Assembly: GCF_019059575.1 (NCBI RefSeq)
Contig: NW_024882876.1
Span: 1 to 64,000 of the forward strand
Source: Amphibalanus amphitrite
Lineage: Eukaryota > Arthropoda > Thecostraca > Balanomorpha > Balanidae
Direction of reading: 5' to 3'
DNA: 64,000 bases
Shown: piece after piece, positions 54,783-64,000 of the stretch
Layout of the letters: each line of letters opens with the position of its first letter
Numbering within the stretch: position 1 is the stretch's first letter
Program-made: the position numbers and the translations under genes
Notes under the pieces: model-generated
Database searches by the model: none
What the model saw: only the letters and a program-made list of their open reading frames with translations
Told to the model about the DNA's origin: nothing

Positions 54783-56007
54783 TACCTTACCTTACCTTAC
54801 CTTACCTTATCGGTTATCGGGTAATAAGGCCACTAGGCCTGGAGGTCCCGCTCCCATCGAGCGTGTGTGACAGGTAAAGGCGAGGCTCTTAATGGTAGGG
54901 ATTCGGGATGTCGTACATCTTGTTCGCCCAGTGTCGGTCCAGTCGTGCCTTGAACTGAGCAACCGATGTGGCAGACACTACTGTGGACGGCAGGGCGTTC
55001 CAGTCGTTGACGACTCTTGTGCTGAGGGCGTTTCTTCGTGTCAGGGTGTTCGCTCTGGGCTTGAGCAGTTTCCACTGGTGGCCTCTTGTTTGGTTGGAGG
55101 TGCTCTTGTGCAGGAACCGTTCGGGTTCCACTGCCATCTCGCCGTGCAGCAGCTGAAAGACGGTGATCATATCGCCTCTGCGTCGTCGGTAGTACAGCGA
55201 GGGGAGGCGAAGATGACGTTGTCGGTCCGGGTACGGGAGATGCCGGATGCTCAGAACCATCCGGGTTGCCCTGCGCTGCACCCGCTCCAGTTTTGCCTGG
55301 TCAACTCTGCCAAAGGGTCCCCAGATCAGGTTCCCATACTCCAGAAAAGGTCGGACCATGGATTTGTAGAGCAGAGGGAGAGTGACCTCATTGATGGTAG
55401 CGAAGGAGCGCTTCACGACAGCCAGCATCTGGGAGGCTTTCGCGATGGCAGCCGCTGTTTGCTGGTGAAACTTCAGGTCTTCGTCGATGATGATGCCCAG
55501 GTCCTTATCCTCCGTAACTCCCTCGATGGCAGAGTCGTTCAGGCGGTAGGTTCTCCCAGGGTTGAGTCTGCCAATGTGCATCACTTTGCATTTTGAAGCA
55601 TTGAAGGGCAGCAGCCACTTGCTCGACCAGCGGACGAGGGCGTCGATGTCGGCTTGGAACTCGGCGGAGTTTCCAGTCACGTGGCGGTACAATTTGGTAT
55701 CGTCGGCGAAGAGCTTGATGCAGCCGGAGACCTGACCAGGCATGTCATTCACAAATATATTAAACAAGATCGGCCCGAGCACAGATCCCTGGGGGATTCC
55801 GCTGGTCACCGGAGTCCAGTCGGACTTTGCACCTCCGACGACCACCCTCTGTCGGCGATCGAGCAGGAAGGCGGCGATCCAAACTAGCAGTTTTCCCCTG
55901 ATGCCATAGCCATGTAGCTTCGTGATGAGACGTTGGTGCGGGACAGAATCAAAGGCCTTGGAGAAGTCCAGGTATGCGACATCGATCGGTTCCCCGGCCT
56001 CCACAGC
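54783..56007 (-). mobile_element. 5'-truncated non-LTR retrotransposon (CR1/Jockey-type)
   Basis: A minus-strand copy begins abruptly inside the reverse transcriptase at about 56,007 and ends in a pentanucleotide tail, four to five copies of TAAGG (plus-strand CCTTA), at about 54,784-54,810. Truncation at the 5' end and a short repeat tail are typical of target-primed reverse transcription. The coding remainder is open, so the copy is fairly young. Confidence 0.88.
54889..56004 (-). pseudogene. Reverse transcriptase fragment of the non-LTR element
   Basis: A 371-aa open frame covers the reverse transcriptase from motif A (VAYLDFSKAFDSVPHQR), through GIPQGSVLGPILFNIFVNDM and FADDTKLY with the catalytic FADD, to the thumb region (SMVRPFLEYGNLIWGPF, VQRRATRMV) and the C-terminal tail (NALSTRVVNDWNALP). 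The endonuclease and the first part of the reverse transcriptase are missing. It is therefore a dead copy although no stop interrupts it. Confidence 0.9.
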
Positions 56008-56926
56008 ATATACCCTATCAGTCTTTTGAGGTTTTTACCTTTTTAGAGCCTACCCAGCCTACCACAAAATGTACAAAATGTACTGGTACTGTACTCTTAC
56101 TGCAATAAAAGATTTATACTTTACCTCTTTACCCAAGTGCCACAGTGCAAAGCCGTGGACGTCTGAATGCCTTGGTCTGAATTTGTGCCTAAATTTCACG
56201 CTTTACTCTCATAAGTCTCATTCAAGATTACTTTACTCCCATTTTTACTCCCATTCAGCATTTTTCATTTACGAAGTAGTGCCCGTGTTTGGTAGCTGTA
56301 TAATGCTAATATGGCAGTATTTAAAAATACAGAAACGGCGCACTTGTAAAGTATTTCCGTGTGTTCAAAAGCGATATCATCATGATTTGTTGAGCTAAAG
56401 TAAGCTACTACTTGGATTACACGGGCCACTGATTTGCTGTAAAAGTTCATGAGCTAGCACACTCAAAAATTAACGTACACCCTCTTCTTATCGAGCATGT
56501 GTGCGCGCACTGAACTCTTGTGCACAATTCTTGTGCAATTTTGATTAGAGCTCGGATTCTCTCGGATTCAACTCGGTTTCGCGGATCCGTTTTCAATTTC
56601 AATTTGTATCTTCTGCAGAGCAGACTGGAGAGTGGTGTGGGCTTGACAGATTTTTGGTCTGCGGAACATATGTGTCTCAAGAACGTTTGTGTGTACGGCA
56701 TTTCTTAAACAGTGAAGAAGTTAAGAGTAAAAATTTCAATTTCAATTTGTGTCAACGCTACAGCCTGGGCCTTCGAGGACAAGCCTCAGCTATCAAGGTC
56801 AGAATCAAATGCATTTTTGGCTTTATTCTGCACTGCTGACTGCAGTATGGATACTGAGCTACACTAGAGTGGTCTTCAGGCTTCTAGGAAGTAAATTATA
56901 TGCTAGACCTGATAGGATTGTGTGAA

Positions 56927-58480
56927 TCACTATCGATATGGGTAATCCTGGCGTCACTGGTAATATTTTCGTTCAAGGTTAAGGTTTCCTGTATTAGGCC
57001 GCCGTGCCAGGCCGAAGCATGCTGTGACGTCACTGGAAGAGAAGATAACGTACCACGCTATCAGTATCGACTGAGACTCAGATAGACTCAGATAACTCAG
57101 GCAGACTCAAACTGACCTGACAGACTCAAACCGATTCAGATCGACTCAGACCGACTCAAACCGACTCAGACCGACTCACTGACTTAAACCTATTCTGATC
57201 GATTTGGACAAACTCAAAATGACTCAGGCAGACTCAAACTGACTCAGTTAGACTCAGGCTCACTCAACCGACTCAAACTGATTAAGATCGACTCAGACCG
57301 ACTGAAACTAACTTAACTGACTCCAAAATTGATTTTGATCGACACTATTCGATTCTGATCGACTCAGACACTCAGAACGACTCAGAGAGACTCAGGCAGA
57401 CTCAAACCGACTCAGGCAGACTCAGACCGATTCAGATCGACTCAGACTGACTCAGACCGACTCAACTGACTCAAATTGATTTCAATCGACTCAATTCGAT
57501 TCCGATTGATTCAGACAGACCCAGGCAGACTCAAACTGACTTGACCGACTTAAACCGATTCAGACCGACTCAGACTCAGAACGACTCAAACTGACTCAGA
57601 TCGACTCAACCGACTCAAACCGATTCAGATCGACTCAGACTGACTCAGCTAGACTCAGAACGACTCAAACTGACTCAGACCGAATCAACCGACTCAAATC
57701 GATTTCGATCGACTCAGACAGACTCAGGCAGACTCAATCCGACTCAACCGACTCAAACCGATTTAGACCGACTCAGACAGACCCATCGGTTTGACCTGAA
57801 TCATCAGACCTGAATCGGTTTGAGTCGGTCGAGTCAGGTTGAGTGTGCCTGAGTCGGTTTGAGTCTGTCTGAGGCTGTCTGAGTCGTTCTGAGTTTGTCT
57901 GAGTCGATCGGAATCGATTTGAGTCGGTTGAGTCGGGCTGAGTCAGTTTGAGTCGTTCTGAGTCTATCTGAGTCGGTCTGAATCGGTCTGAGTCTGCCTG
58001 AGTCGGTTTTAGTCTGCCTAAGTCGGTTTGAGTCTGCCCGAGGCCCGGAGTCTGTCTGAGTCATTCTAAATCTGTCTGAACTCTGAGTTGATCGGAATCG
58101 ATTTGAGTCGGTTGAGTTGGTCTGAGTCCGTTTGAGTCATTCTGAGTATCTGAGTCGGTCTGAGTCTGCCTGAGTGGGTTTGAGTCTGCCTGAATAGGTT
58201 TGAGTCTGCCTGAGTCTGTCTGAGTCGATCGGAACGATTTGAGTCGGTTGAGTCGTTCTGGGTCAGTTTGAGTCGTTCTGAGTCTATCTGAGTCGGTCTG
58301 AGTCGATCTGAATCGGTCCGAGTCTGCCTGAGTCTGTCTGAGTCGATCGGAATCGATTTGAGTCGATCGATTCGAGTCGGTCTGAGTTAGTTTGAGTCAG
58401 TCTGAGTCGATATGAATCGGTTTGAACGAAAACGCTACCGATGACGCCAGGGTTACCTTATACCGATATACCTCACTATC
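56927..58480. repeat. Foldback-like inverted minisatellite, about 1.5 kb
   Basis: From about 57,070 to 57,785 the plus strand is a degenerate tandem of GACTCAGACCGACTCAAAC-type units. From about 57,795 to 58,420 the complementary form (TTTGAGTCGGTCTGAGTC) follows. Outside these, 56,930-56,976 and 58,423-58,478 are inverted copies of each other, sharing TGGCGTCA and TTTTCGTTCAA. The whole can fold into one large hairpin, as in Drosophila FB elements whose ends consist of short tandem repeats. Confidence 0.8.
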
Positions 58481-60380
58481 AACTCACAATGAACTGAACT
58501 GTCTTCTAAACTATCACTGGCAAACGGGGGATGAGCAAGGTTGGTTGGGGGCCGGGGGGGGGGGGGCGTGTGTGGTGTCATTTGCAACAAGCACCTCTTG
58601 GATTTGTATAGTCTCTCTTGAAAGTATCGCGTCCTGGGCTGCGGCGGCTCAGCGAACTATTCCATTCAGTTTGAGGACCCCAGTAGGGAGGTCATGGCCT
58701 GTATCATAACAAGTACGCTGTAACACGATTTCACGCCAGCGGTAGAAGGAAAACTGCTATATGACGCAGGCCCCAGCGGCTGACAACTGGGTCAAAACAG
58801 GCGGAGGCCGGCCAAAGGTCATGCTCGTATTGCTCTCCCTTGACCCCGTCCACCGCCCCAGGCGGACACCGGCGCCGCTTGGGCTCACCAGCCGGGCGCT
58901 CATTGGTGTGCCTTACTGGGCGCCAATCACTCAGTGTGCGTGACGCGTAAAATCACAACGAAGCGAAGTTCCGCCATAACCCTTACTGTGATGAGGCCTT
59001 CTGAATGACGAAAACAGGTCATGCGGGGGGGGGGGGGAAGCCTGGCATCGAACATGGCTGAGCAGCATTTCTTTTCTTTTCGTCGCCGTTCACTAACCGG
59101 CTCATTAAAAAGAGAGAACTTCAAGTATAGGACTTAATGGCTGGACAGCGAATTGGCGAAATGGCTAGAGAGATAATTCTTGTTTTTGAATCCGTTGACG
59201 AGTGCAGTGCATGTGCAAGCACGGATGCATTCTGTTAGCGGGTGCAACTGATGATTTTTGGGGTATATGGGCACGGGTTTCCGGATTTTATCCCCCTCCC
59301 AAAAAAATGTGACAGTCGTGCCGATGACGAGTCAAATTGCTAACTTTGCAATGAAACAAATCTCAACAAATCCTCTGCGAGTAGGGTGGCTTCCGTTGAC
59401 CACGTGCTTACTGCCATCACAAGTTACCGGACGGCGACTGCCACCTCCCCCTATCCCTCCGCAGTCCGCAACCACTCCCCTCGGCCCGCCGCGCCGGCTG
59501 CCTCCGCGTGTCAGGCTTCGGTCAGTGCTACCAGCGGCTCTCAAACCTTTCCGCTCAACCGCGGCTCGGACAGGTGGCGCCTTCCCTCAGAGTCGCGATA
59601 CTTTCAAGAGAGACTATACCTACCTATCAAAGTTCAAAACCACCCATTTATCCAATTACACTATATTACTTTATAAAGAAGAAATATCTTGAATATTTCT
59701 TGGCTATTGGGCTTTGCACGTCTAGCGTGATGCTGCTGGCTGATGGCTCTGTTTTCCAAAATGACATCCGCGAGTCCGTGTTTCTTGCATCAGTCAAACT
59801 GCAGCTGGAGACCCTCAGCTTGTGTGTGGTGCAATGTGAATTTACCTACCATATTCTGGTGCAGATTTTGAGTTGAGCTGTGTGTGTTCTAATATGGTAG
59901 GTATTATGCAGAACTGCTGTACTGAGTTGCTGGTGCATTGTCCATGGAAATGAGGAACATGAGACACAATGGTGAATGAAGTTGGCCTGGAAATAATTGG
60001 TTACTATTGCATTTTTCATAACTTTACTATAGATAGGCAAATTGTACTGAAAAACTTGTCTTGTACATTGTTCACTGGTGCAGGTTTCCAAACCGCATAC
60101 ACAGATGGACACACCTACACATTGTGTGTGTGTGTGTGACACATACACCAGGACTGGGACAAAGCTTAAGTTGATAGGTTTTGTTTGTTTGTTTTTGTTT
60201 TGTTGGGTTAGGCCCTTTTGGTCTGAAAAGACCATTTCAGGGCTGGGAGGCAGGAGGATAATAGGAAGTAGGGGAGACATTGGTCGGGGCAAGACCCTGG
60301 TGAGTTGCCGGGGCTGAGCCTGTCCAGATGACAGGCCGACAGCTGTGCAGCCCCTTGTCTCCCCAAGCACTCACCAGAAG
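58481..60380. other. Intergenic DNA without recognisable genes
   Basis: There are two long G runs (about 58,548 and 59,024), a (TG)n stretch near 60,122 and a T/G-rich tract near 60,180. No coding region could be supported. The right part may be the 5' end of the non-LTR element that follows. Confidence 0.55.
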
Positions 60381-60654
60381 TCTAGAGGGACCCACTTTCA
60401 CATGGTGGACTCCGTGGGGCTCGTCCCCGCCTCCGCTGTGAAGAGTGGTGGGGGAAGGCAATCGGGTCCCAGCCCGCCCTCTCGGGGCCGGGCGCCGGCG
60501 GCCGACGCTCCACCACGCCGTCGTCCCCACACCATCTGCACGACGACCCGGACCCGGGACCCGGGGTCGAGGCAGGAGAGCCAAGAACCGTCGATACCGC
60601 GCCAACCTCAAGACTGAAGCCGCCTGCTAGAACGCCGAGGGACTACGTCGCAAG

Positions 60655-61421
60655 TTGACGGAGCTCCAATTCTCCAAAGTCCAAGGCTGGCTATCGGAGT
60701 CTAACATTGACGTCATCGCGGTTCAAGAGGCACAGTTCAGCGCTTCATCTCTCACCGACATCCCGGGATTCCAGACGGCGGCCGTCCGCCGAAGGGCACG
60801 GGGGCGGAGAAACTCAGGTCTGGCCAAAGGGGTCGACGTAGCGATCTACGTCCACAAGGGTCTCAACTTTGCTAAGCTAGAGACCGCCCTCTGGCCATGG
60901 CGGACACGACTACCGAGTGGTGCGGCATCCGCTTATACCTTAGCAACTCCGCACTGAAGAGCAGCAGTCCTGCGCCAACCCTGGACATCCACAACTTCTA
61001 CCGGCCGCCAATTCGACCTGGCGAAGAAGGCCAGAGGTCCAACTACTTCGACCTGTCGGCCCTTACCCACCAACCCCCTACCGCTGGGGGACTGGAATGC
61101 CTACCATCCGGTCTGGGAATTGGGATCGGCACTGTCTGGAGGAGGACGAGACGGGACGACGTCTGGCAGATGGGATGGCACAAACCGGTGCCACCACCCT
61201 CAACGACGGCTCCCACACCAGGACCAGCTACAGGGGGCAACTCAGCTCAGCACGCCGTCTTCTGCCACCGTGACCTGGCCCGCCGCTGCACGTGGGCGGT
61301 GGGCGCGGACATCGGCAGCGACCACCTGCCAATGGTCACCACCGTCACGATGAGCGGGCACCGCCCGAGACGGATACGCAAGACGCGCTGGACCTTCCAC
61401 AAGGCAAACTGGACTGGCTAG
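60655..61421 (+). pseudogene. APE-type endonuclease remnant
   Basis: Pieces of the exonuclease-endonuclease-phosphatase fold are readable in shifting frames: FSKVQGWLSESNIDVIAVQE (the QE is catalytic), IPGFQTAAVRRRARGRRNSG with VDVAIYVHKGL, GDWNAYHPVWE, and GSDHLPM for the terminal SDH motif. At least three frame changes interrupt it. Confidence 0.8.
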
Positions 61422-62037
61422 GAGGACGACTGCGAGTCAACACTCGCGGGGCTCCCGGAGGACGTCACGGCAGAGCGACTCAACGAGCTCTTCACTGTCG
61501 CGCTGCTGAAGTGCAGCGTGCTGCATGTCCCCCGTGGGGCCAGGTCCGACCCCAAGCCCTGGGCCATGGACCCTGAGCTGGAGGAGGCTGTGAGCTCCCG
61601 GTCCCCCGGATCGACTGATGCCAGAGACCGCTGGGTGGAGGCGAAGCGCCGCACAGCGGAGGTTGAGGAGGAGGCGAAGGCGCGCTCCTTCAGGAACTTC
61701 GCGACAGAGGAGCTGAACTGGCCTGCCAACATCGGTACTCGGTAGAGTACACAAGATTCTCCGGAAGATGGAGGGGACGGAACAAGCTTCGCCCGGCCAA
61801 GCGCTCGGGGACCACGGACGACGACCCGTGGAAGACCGGGCCAAGTAGGCGTCGCTAGTCAAACAGTACGCCAGTGTCAGCCGCCAAGTCCGGAACAAGC
61901 TCCAAGACCGCAAGACGAAGTTCGAGCTGACAAGGCTCCGTGCCGAGCCCTGCGTCTGCTCTGATGCCCGTTCCGAGGCCTGGCGAAACTGGCCGAACGC
62001 CTAGTCGCCGCCTGCCTTAACCATCTGGGAGAGCACG

Positions 62038-62620
62038 ATGGGCTCGTGCCGCTCGAACAGATCGGCTTCCGACGTGGCAGATCGGCTGAAGAGAACCTGG
62101 CAAGACTGGTGCAGCGGGTCCAAGACGGCTGGAACAAGCCGAAGCCAAGAGGACGACCGGAAGAGGGCAAGACCGCGATCGCGACGCGTCGAGCATGAGC
62201 GTCAAGGTGTCTGGCGTCGTGGTGACTGCTGGCCCTTCCCTCAGACCTTCGACCGCCTCCTTCGCTTCGGCGCCCACTGCCCCCGTGTCGCCCAGCTGCG
62301 ACGCATGAATGGGAGAACCTGGGGGCTGAGCGAACGCCAACTGGGGTCGGTGGCCAACGGGTGCATCAGGGGAGCCCTGGAGTGTGCGGCGGGGGCGCGG
62401 ATGCCTGCGGCTTCTGCCTCACACCTGGAGCTGGTCGACAGGGAGCTGCGGGCGGCGGCCCGGGTGACAACCGGCTGCCCCACCTCAACACCCGCCTTTG
62501 CCCTCCTGTAGGAGGCGGGCATGCCTGCAGCATGCACGCGCCGCTCGGTGGTGGCAGCTAGGCTGCTGGGCCTGGCGTCTGGCGATGTCCCTGTCAGGGG
62601 ACGACCCTCTCCGAGCCCTG
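62038..62620 (+). pseudogene. Reverse transcriptase remnant lacking its catalytic core
   Basis: PLEQIGFRRGRSAEENLARL is the conserved QxGFR region before motif A. Soon after KPRGRPEEGKT the frame jumps to a thumb-type region (CIRGALECAAGARMPAASAS, ELRAAARVTTGCP). The segment that should carry the two catalytic aspartate motifs is absent. Confidence 0.7.
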
Positions 62621-62879
62621 GCGGAAGCGACCCCACCCCCACGCCGCCTCAGGACGACGACTGGTTGGAGGGACCGCGGTCGCGAGGCCCTAGCACGGGT
62701 CGGCCGCGGCGGCGCGGCGCTGACCTTTGAGGCGCTGCTGGCGACCGCTGGGCCGCCGTGGCGCGATGTCCCCGGTGTGACCATCGCCCTGGAGGTGGGA
62801 CCCGGGGGACGCCGCGACCGCCACCCGGACACAAGACGGGAGGCGGCGGAGAACCGTCTGGCAGAGCTCCCGGCCGAGG

Positions 62880-63330
62880 CGACCTGGATATGGTCAGCCG
62901 GCTTCGCCACCGATGGTGTGCTGGATGGAAGAGGAGGAGCCACCATCATCCGCCCGAACGGCGACGTCAGGGAGGTGCGTGTCGCGGCAGGCGCCTTCTG
63001 CTCCAGCACCCGCGCCGAGCTATTCGCCCTGAGAGCGGCGCTGGAGGAGCTCCTGAACACGGATTGCCGCGACACCCCTTTTGATTGTCGTATGTACCGA
63101 GTCCGACTCGATGGCGGCGCTGGCCCTCCTGTGGAGCGGCCCGGCGGCCCAGAGGACCCCGCTGGCTGCAGACATATGGGGGCTGCTGGCCGCGCTCACC
63201 GAGGGGGACCAGTCAGTAACCATGCAGCTGTGGGTCCCTGGCCCTGCACACTGCAGGCTCCCCGGCAACGAGTAAGCGGACGCCCTCTCCCGCGATGCCA
63301 GCGCCCTACCCCAACATGACACTCTGATCG
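62880..63330 (+). pseudogene. RNase H remnant of the non-LTR element
   Basis: FATDGVLDGRGGATIIRPNG carries the first catalytic Asp, STRAELFALRAALEELL the Glu and CTESDSMAALALLWSG the second Asp. Then VPGPAHCRLPGNE is followed by a stop codon and AD, matching the usual H-x-GNE-x-AD. The copy changes frame at least once and has that premature stop. Confidence 0.8.
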
Positions 63331-64000
63331 ACGTCGGCACTACATGCAAGGCCGTCGCGCGCGACGCTGCGCGCCTGGCAGCGGAGCTGGCCGGACGGCT
63401 GGCACCGGTTGATATGGGCTGACCACACCACCGTCCCGGCCCCGTCCTGGAAGCAGACTGTGCCGTCGCGGTTGACATTCACCAGCTCCGAGCAGGACAC
63501 GAGTGGCTCGGCGCAGTACCTGCACCGCATGGGCCGCCGTCTCGAGGCCGAATGCCCTCAGTGTAACGACGTGGGCTGCTCGATGCCGCGTCTGCCGCGA
63601 AGAAGCGGACACTCCACGACACGTCCTGCTCCGATGCCCGGCGCCGGCAGGCCGCCGCCTGCAGCGCACGGGTAACATACACCCGGAAGCGTCTATGGCA
63701 GGGGACGACGGCACGGTGGCGGCCTTGGCCGCCGGCTACCGCGCCCAATTGAGCCTCATCGGCTATGCCCCATATAGGGGGCTGGAGGGAAAACGACGAC
63801 GACGAGCACTCACCACACCCGGCTACAGGTGTGCTCTTATGGGTAATCCCGCATGGAATAAAGTTGCCCGTCCAGCCCGGAGCAGGGGTTTGAGGCATGG
63901 AGGAGAAGGATTTGTCTGTCCTGAGGATGGAAAAGTGGGAACGGATATTTTGGTAGGCTAAGTTTATAAGTTATGAGTTAGTGTGCAAATGGATGTTGTG

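Larger units (their letters stand above)
60390..63960 (+). mobile_element. Decayed non-LTR retrotransposon with endonuclease and RNase H
   Basis: On the plus strand, in order, are an APE-type endonuclease remnant (60,650-61,400), the N-terminal edge of a reverse transcriptase (about 62,050), its thumb and connection part (62,250-62,600), an RNase H (62,880-63,300) and a cysteine-rich C-terminus (about 63,480-63,680). Frameshifts and stops are frequent. The catalytic centre of the reverse transcriptase is missing. Domain order with RNase H points to the I/R1/LOA group. Neither end is defined. Confidence 0.82.

Overview
The window is eukaryotic nuclear DNA. Coding exons are very GC-rich, sit in AT-rich intergenic DNA and are joined by GT-AG introns. 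The most informative gene encodes a seryl-tRNA-synthetase-like protein with degenerate class II motifs (SLIMP type), a family known from insects and other invertebrates. With the abundant Ty3/gypsy, mariner, hAT and non-LTR elements this points to an arthropod, perhaps a crustacean; the species is not determined.

Layout. 1-11,719: a 278-bp GGGCCC-rich satellite, direct to about 10,338, then inverted. 11,720-13,595: AT-rich DNA with satellite-related remnants. 13,596-14,033: the 3' end of Ty3/gypsy element B. 14,034-23,804: Ty3/gypsy element A on the minus strand, with 444-bp LTRs at both ends and an intact 1734-aa gag-pol. Its leader is interrupted by element C, a 3330-bp inverted-repeat transposon (20,023-23,352). 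23,805-27,330: a copy of 10,508-14,033, without indels at any landmark checked, so element A lies between two 3526-bp direct repeats. 26,893-33,491: complete element B, with 97-bp LTRs, a 4-bp target duplication, and gag and pol joined by a predicted -1 frameshift.

33,500-35,800 is AT-rich non-coding DNA. 35,802-41,512 is the first host gene cluster, on the plus strand: a three-exon gene for a small single-pass membrane protein, a single-exon tetraspanin inside its 3.6-kb intron, and the SLIMP-like gene starting 69 bp after its stop. 41,513-44,968 has no convincing gene but holds a CRE-type palindrome and a CpG-rich stretch. 44,969-52,703 (minus) is a BTBD8-like BTB/POZ gene; ten coding exons join in phase into 994 codons plus stop. 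Its introns and 3' flank hold several minisatellites and a hAT MITE.

53,190-64,000 is repeat-dominated: a decayed mariner, a 5'-truncated non-LTR element with a pentanucleotide tail, a large inverted GACTCA-type minisatellite resembling a foldback element, and a decayed endonuclease/RNase H non-LTR element to the right edge.

The host genes do not form a recognised pathway; two of the four encode membrane proteins and one is probably mitochondrial. The main interest is in element architecture: the 3.5-kb duplication bracketing A, the nine palindromes in C and the frameshift signal in B.
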